This document shows, piece by piece, positions 41,501 through 50,512 of a stretch of DNA of 64,000 nt. The translations under genes were made by a program, and so were the position numbers. The notes below the pieces were generated by a model that saw only the letters and a list, made by a program, of their open reading frames with translations, was not told where the DNA came from and made no database searches. Position 1 is the first letter of the stretch, and every line of letters starts with the position of its first letter. The DNA comes from DASUPK01 sp963695805 (lineage in GTDB: Bacteria > Actinomycetota > Thermoleophilia > Solirubrobacterales > 70-9): positions 124,001 to 188,000 of the forward strand of contig CAVOHV010000008.1 of assembly GCA_963695805.1 (NCBI GenBank), read 5' to 3'.

Positions 41501-42148
41501 ATGACTGAGCGTGGGCCTACCATCGTTCTGGCAGAAGACGAGCCACTTACTCGGACTGCCCTGCGTCGATTGCTCGAGCGCGCCGACTTCGAGGTGAAGG
41601 GCGAAGCTGCGGACGCGGAGACCGCGATTGAGATGTGCGTGCTTGAGCGGCCGCAACTCTGCCTTGTGGACCTATATCTGACTGGCGGGGGGATCCGAAT
41701 CGTGCGCGAGGTCTCCCGGCGCGTTCCGGAGGCATTGGTGGTGGTTCTGACGGCCTCAGCGGATCCCGATGACATGGTCGACGCGATCCATGCAGGCGCC
41801 TCCGGCTATCTGGTCAAAGGCATGGACCCGGATCGGATTTCCCACGCGCTCCGCGGAGTGCTCGCGGGCGAGGCGGCGATTCCCCGTTTCCTGGTGGCTG
41901 AGCTGGTCCGGGACCTGCAGACCCTGGGCCGGCAGCGAGCAATCGCAGGCAGAAACGGCCGCGCTGAGCTGACCAGTCGCGAGTGGGAGATCATCGGGAT
42001 GATGTGCGATGGGCTGAGCGGGCCCAGCATCGCCAAACGTCTTTACCTCTCCCCGGTCACGGTTCGCCGCCACAGCGCGGAGGTGGTGCGCAAGCTTGGA
42101 GTCCGGGACCGCCAGGAGGCGATCGCTCTGGTTCAAGAGCACGCCTGA
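41501..42148 (+). CDS. NarL/FixJ-type response regulator
   Basis: Two-component regulator, 215 residues. Receiver with the acidic pair Glu12/Asp13, phosphoacceptor Asp57 (LCLVDLYL) and the YLVKG lysine. C-terminal LuxR-type HTH (LTSREWEIIGMMCDGLSGPS, then RHSAEVVRKLGV). No histidine kinase is adjacent, so it is an orphan regulator at the entrance of the exopolysaccharide locus, which it may control. Confidence 0.9.
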   Translation: MTERGPTIVLAEDEPLTRTALRRLLERADFEVKGEAADAETAIEMCVLERPQLCLVDLYLTGGGIRIVREVSRRVPEALVVVLTASADPDDMVDAIHAGASGYLVKGMDPDRISHALRGVLAGEAAIPRFLVAELVRDLQTLGRQRAIAGRNGRAELTSREWEIIGMMCDGLSGPSIAKRLYLSPVTVRRHSAEVVRKLGVRDRQEAIALVQEHA

Positions 42149-42189
42149 GGTCTTTACCAGACCCCGACAACGGACTTAGCCCAGCAGAT

Positions 42190-42425
42190 ACTGCAAAGAT
42201 GCGCGCGCCTCCGGCGGGCTAATGTCTGAGTCACGATGCTCTGGTCCGCACGCGGCGCGGCGCCGTCGTGCACAATCGTCACTGACGGGAGGTGGCGCAC
42301 CTCCGCATCCCGCGTTCCTGATCCGCCGGCAGAGGTCGGTTTCTCCGAGTACATGAAGAACCGCTCGTCGAGGAAGCCGGCGCTCTCGACCGCCTCGCGC
42401 CGCGCGATCTTTCACACGAACTGGG
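42190..42425 (-). pseudogene. remnant of a GT2 (rhamnosyltransferase-like) gene
   Basis: Reading across two minus-strand frames gives the conserved C-terminal core of WbbL-type glycosyltransferases: ARREAVESAGFLDERFFMYS, then TDLCRRIRNAGC in another frame, then EVRHLPSVTIVHDGAAP back in the first. At least two frameshifts and an in-frame stop upstream (after AQFV) show it is dead. The N-terminal sugar-nucleotide domain is absent. It lies just downstream of the first Wzz-like gene, on the same strand. Confidence 0.7.
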
Positions 42426-42453
42426 CGTGCGCCCACGGGTCTCATGCCCGCCG

Positions 42454-43551
42454 CTACTCGGGAGCAGAGGCTGGTCGCCGGTTCGGCTTCGCCGTCCCGC
42501 GTGAGCCGGCATCGTCGGTGGGCTTCGACGCCGCATCCGCGCCCCCCCGCCCCGGAACCATCTTGGGTCGCCAGGGCAGCGCCCTGCGTGAGCCGGCACC
42601 GTTGGTGGGCTTCGACGCTGCATCCGCGCGTCCGCGCCCCGGAACCAGCTTGGGTAGCCAGAGCGGCCTGTGTGAGCCGGCATCGTTCGTGGGCTTCGAC
42701 GGTGCATCTGCGCTCGCGCGCCCCGGATCCAGCGTGGGTAGCCAGAGCGCTGAGCCGGCATCGTCGGTGGGCTTCGACGCTGCATCCGCGCGCCCGCGCC
42801 CCGGAACCAGCTTGGGTAGCCAGCCGGGTGCCAGCGTAGAGACTCGCCAGCCGGGTGCCAGCGTTGAGAGGACGAGAATGCCCACGCACGCGCAGAGGAA
42901 GAGGAAGACAGCCACGACGAGCGCGACCATGCGCTTCGGCCCGCGAATGTCCTGGCGGACCTGCGGCGACCCAAGCCCGGTTACCCGAAGCCGACGCGCG
43001 TCGGGGACGTTCTCGTTGGCGGCCTTCGAGGCGAGAAAGCCCTGCAGGCCGGTGATGGCGGCCTCGCCCAACCGCACCGCGGCGGCGGAGTCGGGCGCCT
43101 GCGCCTCAATCTCGATAATGGGAAGCGGCACGTTGTCCGCGTCCGTTTCCGTATGGGCTGTCATCAGGTAGGCCGCCGGGTTCGCGGCCGCCGCCGAGAG
43201 GTCTGCCGGGAGCACGCCCTCGGACACGACGCCAGCGTGCAGTTCGTTCGGGTGCAGGCCGGCGGCCCCGGCGATGATCGTCTTGATCTCCCCCTCGGTC
43301 ATCACATTTGCCAGAACGCTCGCGCGTGCGCCGAGCGTTTCCAATCCCCTAGGTTCCACAGTGACGACCTGGGAGTTGGGAGTGTCGATGAGGATGCGGC
43401 TCGATGCGATGGCGACCTCGTGCTTGCGATCCTTTGGGGGCAGCGAGACGGTGTAGGTGATCGCCAAGCCGACGAGTATCGCCACGACGGCCGCCACGCC
43501 GACCACTAGGCGGCAACGCCAGATTTCGCGGAGAATGGTGACAGCGTCCAT
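42454..43551 (-). CDS. Wzz/YveK-like chain-length protein with repeat tail
   Basis: A polysaccharide co-polymerase-like protein: N-terminal TM helix (VVGVAAVVAILVGLAITYTV), a periplasmic/extracellular alpha-beta region (SSRILIDTPNSQVVTVE onward), then a second TM helix (MVALVVAVFLFLCACVGIL). Beyond that it has a proline- and alanine-rich tail of about 130 residues containing four imperfect repeats with a WLPKLVPGRGRADAASKPT core. There is no tyrosine-kinase domain. One of four related genes in this locus. Confidence 0.8.
   Translation of the reverse strand: MDAVTILREIWRCRLVVGVAAVVAILVGLAITYTVSLPPKDRKHEVAIASSRILIDTPNSQVVTVEPRGLETLGARASVLANVMTEGEIKTIIAGAAGLHPNELHAGVVSEGVLPADLSAAAANPAAYLMTAHTETDADNVPLPIIEIEAQAPDSAAAVRLGEAAITGLQGFLASKAANENVPDARRLRVTGLGSPQVRQDIRGPKRMVALVVAVFLFLCACVGILVLSTLAPGWRVSTLAPGWLPKLVPGRGRADAASKPTDDAGSALWLPTLDPGRASADAPSKPTNDAGSHRPLWLPKLVPGRGRADAASKPTNGAGSRRALPWRPKMVPGRGGADAASKPTDDAGSRGTAKPNRRPASAPE
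42503..42826. repeat. tandem repeats in the tail of the Wzz-like gene
   Basis: Four copies of a unit beginning GAGCCGGCAYCG start at 42503, 42590, 42674 and 42752, with period 87, 84 and 78 bases. All periods are multiples of three, so the protein frame is preserved; each encodes about 26-29 residues. Just beyond, CAGCCGGGTGCCAGCGT occurs twice (TLAPGW). Such repeats change copy number easily. Confidence 0.85.
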
Positions 43552-43693
43552 TTAGAAATCGTCCAGGCCGGCTACACATGCCTGTCCCTTGTCTAATGAA
43601 ACGGAGGGACGACCGGTTTTCTTCTAACGCCTTCCGGCTCGTGGTGGCGCCACCGCGCAAGTGCGGTCCCGCCGCCGTCGTTCATAGGCCAGT

Positions 43694-44359
43694 GTGCGAC
43701 AGCGAATCGTCAACCTCACATTCCACGGCATCGGTGAGCCCGGGCGGTCCTTGGAGCCGAGCGAGGAACAGGTCTGGCTCGACTCGGATCAGTTCCAATC
43801 CGCGCTCGACTCGGTGGTGGGGCACAGCGATGTCCGGATCACCTTCGACGATGGCAACGCCTCCGACGTGGAGCAGGCGCTCCCGGGGCTGCGCCGGCGC
43901 GGCCTGACCGCGACCTTCTTCGTCGTCGCCGGCAGACTCGGTGACCCGGGGTTCCTCGACGAGCGAGGCGTCTGCACACTGGCCGCCGCCGGGATGGGAA
44001 TCGGTTCTCACGGCATGCACCACCGCCCCTGGCGGCGGCTCGACCAGCGCGCGCTCGAGGAGGAGCATGTCGCCGCGAAGGTCCTGCTCGAGGGGGTGGT
44101 CGGTCGCCCGGTAACCGAGGCCGCATGTCCGTTCGGCTCATACGATCGCTGCGTACTGCGATCCCTGCGTCGCCACGGGTACCGACGGGCATACACCAGC
44201 GATCCGGGAACGACTGGGCCCGACGACTGGATCCAATCGCGCTACACCGTTCTCCCCGGGAACGCCACGGCACCGGTCGAGCACGCCCTCGCCCTGGAGA
44301 GGTCCACATATGACGTCCTACGTCGGCGCGCGAAGAGAGCGGCGAAGCGATGGCGGTGA
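43694..44359 (+). CDS. polysaccharide deacetylase (NodB-like)
   Basis: GTG 43694 begins 221 residues of the CE4 carbohydrate esterase fold. Motif 1 is RITFDDGNAS (catalytic Asp and metal Asp), motif 2 is GSHGMHHRPW (His ligands), motif 3 is CPFGSYD. The enzyme would remove N-acetyl groups from an exopolysaccharide or lipid-linked sugar in the cytoplasm, since no signal peptide is seen. It overlaps the GNAT-like gene by 10 bases. Confidence 0.88.
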   Translation: MRQRIVNLTFHGIGEPGRSLEPSEEQVWLDSDQFQSALDSVVGHSDVRITFDDGNASDVEQALPGLRRRGLTATFFVVAGRLGDPGFLDERGVCTLAAAGMGIGSHGMHHRPWRRLDQRALEEEHVAAKVLLEGVVGRPVTEAACPFGSYDRCVLRSLRRHGYRRAYTSDPGTTGPDDWIQSRYTVLPGNATAPVEHALALERSTYDVLRRRAKRAAKRWR

Positions 44360-44880
44360 GCGTTTCCAGCACGGTAAGCGTGGCCCCGATCATCGACGAC
44401 GACGTCCGGCGAGCGGCCGAGTTTCTACAGGTCAACTTGAACCAGCGCGTATCGGCCGACCAATGGGAGTACTCGGTCGACGTACCGTGGGCCGTCGAGA
44501 GCCCGAACGCGGGGTTCATGCTCCTCGACGATGACGAGATCGTCGGCGTCCAGTTGGCCTTCTACTCGGAGCGCACCATCCACGGCCGACGCGAGCGATT
44601 CTGCAACCTCGGCGCCTGGTGCGTGCTGCCCGCCCACCGATTCAACGGTCTTCGGCTCCTCAAGGCGGCGCTGGCCCAGGAGGGCTACCACTTCACCGAT
44701 CTGTCCCCGAGCGGCAACGTGGTGGGCATCAACGCCAAGCTCGGCTTCCGTTTTCTCGACACGACGACTGCGCTCGTTCCGAACATCCCTTGGCCGAGCT
44801 GGCCAGGCCGCAACGTGATCAGCTCCGATCTCGAGCTGATCTCCCTCAGCCATCCCGCGGCCGTCGAGGTGCTCGTCTAG
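44350..44880 (+). CDS. GNAT-like acyltransferase
   Basis: A 176-residue protein with an N-acyltransferase-like fold. It has an N-terminal strand-helix arrangement (VQLAFYSERTIHGRRERF), CNLGAWCVLPAHR with the cofactor loop, and a C-terminal FTDLSPSGNVVGINAKLGFR pattern. It probably acylates a sugar or amino sugar. Starts 10 bases inside the deacetylase gene and ends 2 bases before the GT2 gene, so it is co-translated. Confidence 0.65.
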   Translation: MAVSVSSTVSVAPIIDDDVRRAAEFLQVNLNQRVSADQWEYSVDVPWAVESPNAGFMLLDDDEIVGVQLAFYSERTIHGRRERFCNLGAWCVLPAHRFNGLRLLKAALAQEGYHFTDLSPSGNVVGINAKLGFRFLDTTTALVPNIPWPSWPGRNVISSDLELISLSHPAAVEVLV

Positions 44881-44882
44881 CC

Positions 44883-46043
44883 ATGTTGCTGGTCGTCGTT
44901 GCAGTTGCGCTCGGCCTTCCCGGCCTCGCCGCCGCCGGGCACCTCGGTCTGCTGGCGCTCGCCTCGCTCGCCTACCGTGAACCTCGGTCCCAAGCCCACG
45001 AAGAGCTCTGCTTCCTCGTTCTCGTGCCTGCACACAACGAAGCCCCGGTGATCGGCCGCTGCCTCGAGGCCATCTACGCCGACGCTCGGCCTGGCGACAT
45101 GGTGCTGGTAGTCGCGGATCGCTGCACGGACTCGACGGCGACGGTCGCCCGCCGGATCGGGGCGTCCGTGCTCGCACGCGAGCCCGGAGATGAGCCGGGC
45201 CGAGCCGCCGCCCGCCAGGCAGGACTCGAGCACGCGCGCGCTCTCGAGTGGGACGCGGTGGTGATGCTCGACGCCGATTCCGTGATCGCGCCCGGGTTCT
45301 TCGGGGCCTGCGAACGAGCCCTGGCCGGGGGGGTAGCAGCGGTGCAGGCGCGCAGTGAGGGCAGGCGCGGTCGGACCCTGGCCACCGAGGCGTCCCTCGC
45401 CGCGTTCGCCCTGCAGGGGATCACGCTGCCGCGGGGCCGCGACCGGCTGGGTTTGCCGGTGCGGCTGCGGGGCACTGGGATGGCGATCCGACGCCAGCTG
45501 GCCCTGGCACATCGCTTCCGCGCGCCGGCCTCCGAGGACCTCGTCTTCACCCTCGATCTGCTGCTCGACGGGAGCCGCTGCCGGCATGTCGACAGTGCGC
45601 GGCTGCGCTCGGAGGGTGCCAACACGTGGAGCACATTCGGTGGCCAGAAGGTTCGCTACGAAGCCGGGCGGCTGGCGGCGGCGCGCGCATATCTGCCACG
45701 GCTGCTGAAGCGCGCGGTGCATCGCCGGGACGCCGCCTGTCTCGAGGCCGCATGGTTTCTGGCCACCCCGCCGTTCGCGCTCGCCGTGCTCTCCCTGCTG
45801 GCAGGGATCGCGCTCGCCGCGCTGGCCCAGGCCTGGCCGCTGGCAGCGGTATTCGGAGCCGGCTTGCTCGCGCTCGCCCTCGTCATCGTCACCGGTTTGA
45901 TCCAGGCGAGAGCCGGCCTCCGTACCTGGCTGTCGCTGCTGGTAGCCCCCTGGTATCTGGGTTGGAAGGCCGTCGTGCAGCTGCGCGCCGTCGCGAGCGT
46001 GCTTCGGCGAGACGACTACTACCAGCCGACCGCACGAGCCTGA
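44883..46043 (+). CDS. membrane-associated GT2 glycosyltransferase
   Basis: ATG 44883 (an upstream frame to 44619 overlaps the previous gene). An N-terminal TM helix, then a GT-A domain: VLVPAHNEAPVIGRCLEAIY, DRCTDSTATVARRIG, a DAD-type VMLDADSVIA metal site, and SEDLVFTLDL acidic motif. Three C-terminal helices (around 300-380) anchor it. Sugar transfer to a lipid or growing polysaccharide chain is expected; donor unknown. Confidence 0.88.
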   Translation: MLLVVVAVALGLPGLAAAGHLGLLALASLAYREPRSQAHEELCFLVLVPAHNEAPVIGRCLEAIYADARPGDMVLVVADRCTDSTATVARRIGASVLAREPGDEPGRAAARQAGLEHARALEWDAVVMLDADSVIAPGFFGACERALAGGVAAVQARSEGRRGRTLATEASLAAFALQGITLPRGRDRLGLPVRLRGTGMAIRRQLALAHRFRAPASEDLVFTLDLLLDGSRCRHVDSARLRSEGANTWSTFGGQKVRYEAGRLAAARAYLPRLLKRAVHRRDAACLEAAWFLATPPFALAVLSLLAGIALAALAQAWPLAAVFGAGLLALALVIVTGLIQARAGLRTWLSLLVAPWYLGWKAVVQLRAVASVLRRDDYYQPTARA

Positions 46044-46182
46044 CGAGGCGGATCGACTTCGGCTCCCCGGATAGCCATCGAGGCTATAGTGGCGTGCAGC
46101 CGTCGGCTCGGTCTCGACACTGGCGGGGCGTCGGGGCAATCGAGAACGGGCGAACCGCAGCCGTGAGACCCGGAGGCTTTCG

Positions 46183-47106
46183 ATGTCGAGTTGGGTGTTG
46201 CCGATCGTCGTACTTGCCTGTCTCTGGGGGGCGGTCCAGGCATCGAACGGCTCCAACGATCGGATCGGGGTCCCTAATGGATCGAATCAGCGGGCCCACT
46301 CGAGTCACCCGGGCAAGCGCTTCCCGAACCCGGGTAGCACGGGCGTACCGGCGGGATGGAAGCCGGCCCGGACCCGGAACGCCGACCTGCACGTGACGCA
46401 GACGGGGACGGTAGTCCACGACCTGCTGCTGCGGAATGCGGACCTCTTGGTCGACGCCCCGAATGTGACCATCCGGCGTGTCAAGCTTCAGGGCGGCCAG
46501 ATCGACAACGCCGCGGGGCGCCCCTGCAGCAACGGTCTCGTCATCGAGCGCACGACGCTAGAGCCCCCGCCGGGAGAAGGCTCCATCGTCGAGACCGAGG
46601 GAGCGGTCAGCTCCGGCGGCTACACCGCCCGGCGGGTGAAGATCTGGCGGCGCGCGGAGGGATTCCGAAACGGCGGTCGATCGGAGGGCTGCGGCCCGGT
46701 CCGGATCAAGAACTCGTTCGTGAAGATCGTCACTCCGCCGGGTCACTGCGACCTGCACTCGGACGGCATCCAGGGATATGACGGATCGGAGTTGACGGTC
46801 ACCAACACGACTATTGACTTCCCAGTTTGCGGGACGGCGCCCTTCTTCGTGCCCTCGGACCAAGGGAACACGAGCGCCAGGGTCGAGCGCCTGCTCGTCA
46901 TGGGCGGCGGCTATCCCTTCCGCCTCGGAGTGCCCGGCAGGGTCTCGGGTCTCAAGATCGTCGCCGGCTCGTGGGAGTACGGGCCGGTCGACGTCAACTG
47001 CTCGGCAGTACGGCCGAACTGGAACGCTCAGATCGTCAAGATCACGTCGAAGTACGAAGTCGACAAAACCGTCCGTTCCCAGCCCTGCACGGGGACGGGC
47101 AACTGA
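46183..47106 (+). CDS. exported beta-helix-like protein
   Basis: The ATG follows GGAGG (46168-46172). A signal-peptide-like start (SSWVLPIVVLACLWGAVQA) is followed by a Ser/Asn-rich linker, and then by short beta rungs such as VHDLLLRNADLLVDAPNVTI and TARRVKIWRRAEGFRNGGR, as in right-handed parallel beta-helix (pectate-lyase fold) proteins. Cysteines pair near GRPCSNG, SEGCGP, GHCDLH and PVCGTA. It may bind or trim the polysaccharide made here; catalytic residues are not evident. Confidence 0.7.
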   Translation: MSSWVLPIVVLACLWGAVQASNGSNDRIGVPNGSNQRAHSSHPGKRFPNPGSTGVPAGWKPARTRNADLHVTQTGTVVHDLLLRNADLLVDAPNVTIRRVKLQGGQIDNAAGRPCSNGLVIERTTLEPPPGEGSIVETEGAVSSGGYTARRVKIWRRAEGFRNGGRSEGCGPVRIKNSFVKIVTPPGHCDLHSDGIQGYDGSELTVTNTTIDFPVCGTAPFFVPSDQGNTSARVERLLVMGGGYPFRLGVPGRVSGLKIVAGSWEYGPVDVNCSAVRPNWNAQIVKITSKYEVDKTVRSQPCTGTGN

Positions 47107-47114
47107 CAACCTGC

Positions 47115-47320
47115 GCGATAACACCGAGGTCGCCAAGTGGCTGGACCTGCTGCCCCGTCGGCTGCGCGGCGCGGGATCCCGGTCCTGCAGCTCGACCACG
47201 TCACTAAGGACCACGAGGGCCCGAGGCCGCTTTGCGATCGGTGCGCAGCACAAGTTGGCGGGCGTCGACGTCGCCTACTCGCTGAAGGTGAAGGAGCCAT
47301 TCCCTCGGGGTGGGTGATCG
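47115..47320 (+). pseudogene. C-terminal remnant of a mobile-element AAA ATPase
   Basis: Across two frames: NTEVAKWLDLLPRRL, then ARRGIPVLQLDHVTKDHEG in a shifted frame, then RGRFAIGAQHKLAGVDVAYS back in the first. This matches the RecA/RepA-like AAA ATPase core (Walker-B-type strand followed by the sensor region) found in phage- or plasmid-like elements of actinobacteria. At least two frameshifts; no start. The matching middle and N-terminal part lies downstream at 48640-48960. Confidence 0.6.
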
Positions 47321-47405
47321 CGTTCCGCACCCTGTGTGAACTGCCAGGGCCGAGCTCGTCGGCCATCGCTATTTTTGCCGCCCTTGCACGTTAATTTGGT
47401 TGCGA

Positions 47406-48521
47406 ATGGCGACGGTCACGGCTTCCAAACGGACGGATAGGGACTCCGGGCGCGATGACGCGTTGGCCGATGACGCTGTGGAGATACGGCACGCCGGGCG
47501 CGAGGAATGGCTTCGCCTGGCGGCTCAGTTCGACGATCACAACTTTCAGCACTGCTGGGAGTACGCGGAGGCGATGGCGGCGAGGACGAATGCCGAGGTG
47601 GAGAATCTCGTGATCGCTGCCGGGGAGAGGGTCGAGGGCCTTGCCAGCGTCCGCATCAAGCGACTCCCGGTGCTTGGCGGCGGAGTCGCCTACGTGGCCA
47701 ATGGGCCGCTGGTGAGGAAGCCGGAGGGCAGCGACCTCGAGGGGCGCCTTGGTCTCGTGCTCGCCGCGCTGCGGCAGAGATACGTCGAGCAGATGGGGCT
47801 CGTCCTTCGCTTCGCGCCAGTGATCGGGGACTTGGCCTGGAACGAAACATTGGAGCGCTGCTACGAGGCAGCTGGTTTCGTCCGAGCTCGCCATCTTCGT
47901 CCCTACACCACGATCCTCGTCGACCTCCATCGCCCGCTCGCCGATCTGCGGGCCGGCTTCGCGAAGCGGTGGCGTCGCAACCTCGGCAAGTCCGAGCGAG
48001 AAGAGCTCGAGCTGAGTGAAGGCACGGGGCCCGAGCTCTTCGACGACTTCAAGCCACTCTTCGACGACCTGGTGGCGCGCAAGGCGTTCCGGGTTGTCCT
48101 TGGTGCCGACTACTACGCCGCGCTGCAGCCCAAGATGGCGGAAAGCGAGCGCCTCCTCCTCTTCATCGCCAGGGTCGACGGTGCACCCGCCGCCGGCCTC
48201 GTGACGAGCATGGTCGGTGACACCGCCGTGTACCTGCTTGCGGCCTCCAACGACGCGGGCCGCCAGACGAACGCTGCGTACCTTCTGCAGTGGAAGGCGA
48301 TCGAGGCGGCGATTGCGCGGGGCTGCCGCTGGTATGACCTGGGCGGCGTCAACCCCGAGAACAATCCGGGCGTATACCAGTTCAAATCCGGAACGGGCGG
48401 GACCGAGTGCCGTGCCCCCGGCCCCTACGAGCTCGGGCCCAGCAGCGCGCGGGCGACCGCGGTCCGCGTCGCCGAGCGCCTCTTCAGGGCAACGGACTTC
48501 CTGCGGCGATCCGCCGATTGA
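47406..48521 (+). CDS. FemAB/GNAT-type peptidyl or sugar transferase
   Basis: ATG 47406 (TTG 47400 is the alternative) gives 371 residues with tandem GNAT domains. The FemAB hallmark is LRAGFAKRWRRNLGKSEREE followed by LFDDFKPLFDDLVARKAF, and the second GNAT has GCRWYDLGGVNPENNPGVYQ. Such proteins transfer aminoacyl groups to peptidoglycan, or, within EPS loci, acyl/aminoacyl groups to sugars. It stands between two pieces of a decayed AAA ATPase. Confidence 0.85.
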   Translation: MATVTASKRTDRDSGRDDALADDAVEIRHAGREEWLRLAAQFDDHNFQHCWEYAEAMAARTNAEVENLVIAAGERVEGLASVRIKRLPVLGGGVAYVANGPLVRKPEGSDLEGRLGLVLAALRQRYVEQMGLVLRFAPVIGDLAWNETLERCYEAAGFVRARHLRPYTTILVDLHRPLADLRAGFAKRWRRNLGKSEREELELSEGTGPELFDDFKPLFDDLVARKAFRVVLGADYYAALQPKMAESERLLLFIARVDGAPAAGLVTSMVGDTAVYLLAASNDAGRQTNAAYLLQWKAIEAAIARGCRWYDLGGVNPENNPGVYQFKSGTGGTECRAPGPYELGPSSARATAVRVAERLFRATDFLRRSAD

Positions 48522-48639
48522 AGTCAGTGCGACTCACTCCGGGATCGTCACGGGCCTCGCGAGATCCGGGCGAGCGGGCTCCAACTTGCCACAACACAGG
48601 TCGGGCAAACGGGTCGGCTGCGCTGGTCGATCGGCTCGC

Positions 48640-48960
48640 CGTCCTGGGTCAGGGAGTCGGAGGCCGGGTCGGGGGCCGGAGCGGGTGGATCAAGCTGGAC
48701 CCCTGTCGATCTTGCGCCCGTCCTCGCCGGCGGCTTACCGGTCGGACCCCCGGGGTAGCCCGTGGCGATCGACGAACTCTTCCACTACGTCCGCCCGGAT
48801 GAGCCCCTGGGTGAGCAAGACTGGGCCGACCTGGAGCCGATCCTGGCGCAGGAACCCGCCTCACAGTGATCAACGGGCTCACTGAGGCGCTGACCCTGCA
48901 CGGGCTCGACCCGTATGAGCCGCTCTCGAGTACCGATCTTCGTCCGACAGCGCGGAGCGG
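48640..48960 (+). pseudogene. N-terminal and middle remnant of a mobile-element AAA ATPase
   Basis: Fragments in three frames: SSWTPVDLAPVLAGGLPVGP (48690-48755, N-terminal lead), IDELFHYVRPDEPLGEQDWA and LEPILAQEPA (48767-48866), and INGLTEALTLHGLDPYEPLS (48867 onward). Read together they follow the order of the AAA ATPase whose C-terminal part is at 47115-47320. Stops and frameshifts separate them and the Walker A region is missing. The 476-base region between FemAB and the next Wzz-like gene holds nothing else recognisable. Confidence 0.55.
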
Positions 48961-48997
48961 ATCGTAAGCCCTGAGCGGGGCTGCGAGCAAGTCCCGC

Positions 48998-49717
48998 TCA
49001 CTTGGTCGGACGGGGCACCGGTTTCGTCTCGGGCAGGCGCAAGGAGCGCGCGATCGCGGAAATCAGCACGACACCGGCGCACCACAGGCCGAACAGGACG
49101 ATCGCCACTCCGAGCATCAGAACGGTACGGTGATCGGCTGGGAGGCTCTGAGTCGTGATCGGGCCGACGGGCTCGGCGATGAAGCTCTGGGCCTTCGGCA
49201 TTTCAGCTGGGGCGGCACTGATCTTCAATGCGTGAGCGGCCGCCCCCGCGAGCCGTGCAGCTGCTCCGCGGTCCGGAGCCTGCGCCTCGAGCGAGATCAA
49301 CGGGATTAGGGCGTTGCTGTGAACGGACAGTAGATAGACGTCGCCGGGGTTCGCCGCGGCCCCTGTCGTTGCCAGGGACAGGGGTACCGGCAGTATCGGA
49401 GTGGCCAGGTCCGAGCTGACCACGGCGAGCTGTTGAGCGGGAATCCCCGCCTCGCCAGCGATCTGCCGCCTCGCCGGCTCGGTGCCCAGGAGCTGGGAAA
49501 GCAGATTCGCCCTCCACGGCAGGCTCTCCACGCGGGCAGGGTCCGCGTTGATGAGCTGCGACTGCGGGGTGTCGAGTAGCACACGAACCTCGGCCTGCGC
49601 ACGGCCGTCCCCGCTGCCCGCCGCGAACTTGGGAGCCGCTGCAATTGCCAACACGGCACCGAGCGAGACAATTATTCGTCGCCGCCACAGCGCCCGCGGG
49701 AAGACTAAGGAATCCAT
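48998..49717 (-). CDS. Wzz/YveK-like chain-length protein
   Basis: A 239-residue membrane protein with TM helix 1 (RRRIIVSLGAVLAIAAAPKF), an extracytoplasmic region (VRVLLDTPQSQLINADPARV, then LEAQAPDRGAAARLAGAAAH) and TM helix 2 (TVLMLGVAIVLFGLWCAGVV). It has the DTPxSQ motif shared by the four homologues here. No kinase domain. It lies 12 bases after the 260-residue homologue in one transcription unit. Confidence 0.78.
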   Translation of the reverse strand: MDSLVFPRALWRRRIIVSLGAVLAIAAAPKFAAGSGDGRAQAEVRVLLDTPQSQLINADPARVESLPWRANLLSQLLGTEPARRQIAGEAGIPAQQLAVVSSDLATPILPVPLSLATTGAAANPGDVYLLSVHSNALIPLISLEAQAPDRGAAARLAGAAAHALKISAAPAEMPKAQSFIAEPVGPITTQSLPADHRTVLMLGVAIVLFGLWCAGVVLISAIARSLRLPETKPVPRPTK

Positions 49718-49729
49718 GCGTGAGTCCGA

Positions 49730-50512
49730 TCAGCCTCTGGCTGCCCGCTCGGAGAGCTCCGCCGTCCGCCATCCCTCCCTCACACGCGAGAACAGGATCA
49801 CGGTTGCGCACGCAAACGAGAGTGTGAGCACGAAAGCCAGCAGGCCCACTTGCCACTCGATGCCGTCATTGATCACCTCGCCGTTGGCCCGCCCTAGCTG
49901 TACCAGGCGGATCTGGTCCGCTTCCGGGGTTCGCTGGGCGACGGCTTCATCTGCCAGGTAGGCGCGCAGTTCGTCCACCACTGCGTTCGCCAGTGTCTCC
50001 GCTTCCTGTGCCGTCGGCGCCTGCGAGTAGATGTCCATCATCGGCACCGTCGGGTTGGTCTGAATGCTGATGCGGTGCTGATCGGTGGACTCGAAGATGT
50101 CGGTCGCGTGCTTCTGGCTGGGTGAGCCCTCGACAACGCGTGGCTCTGTCGGGGTTAGAGGAGGCGTGACCTGAAGCGAGTCCACCGGCACATGGGCTCG
50201 CTGGGCGATCGCGTCCAGCACGGCCCCCTGCGCGGGCACGTTCCCGAGCACGATCGCGCGTTGCCTGAGCGCCTCCAGCACGTACGTGTCCTGGCGCAAA
50301 TCGAGGATCGACGACCGAGGCGTGTCGACGACCACGTGCGTCGTTGCAGTCGCCATCTGCAGCGAGCGAGACGTCAGGCGCGGCGGGATCACACTGATCT
50401 GCACCACGCTCCAGACGCCCATCACGAGGGCGAGCACGAGGCTTGCAGCCACCCATGGCCATCGGCGCCACAACATGCGCATATGCCACCCGAGCTTCAC
50501 GTACCCCACCAA
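49730..50512 (-). CDS. Wzz/YveK-like chain-length protein
   Basis: A 260-residue homologue with GTG 50512 (or ATG 50482) start. TM helix 1 (WVAASLVLALVMGVWSVVQI), then ATATTHVVVDTPRSSILDLR, an alpha-helical middle, YSQAPTAQEAETLANAVVDE and TM helix 2 (VGLLAFVLTLSFACATVIL). It has the two-TM layout of polysaccharide co-polymerases that set chain length, without kinase motifs. Confidence 0.78.
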   Translation of the reverse strand: MVGYVKLGWHMRMLWRRWPWVAASLVLALVMGVWSVVQISVIPPRLTSRSLQMATATTHVVVDTPRSSILDLRQDTYVLEALRQRAIVLGNVPAQGAVLDAIAQRAHVPVDSLQVTPPLTPTEPRVVEGSPSQKHATDIFESTDQHRISIQTNPTVPMMDIYSQAPTAQEAETLANAVVDELRAYLADEAVAQRTPEADQIRLVQLGRANGEVINDGIEWQVGLLAFVLTLSFACATVILFSRVREGWRTAELSERAARG

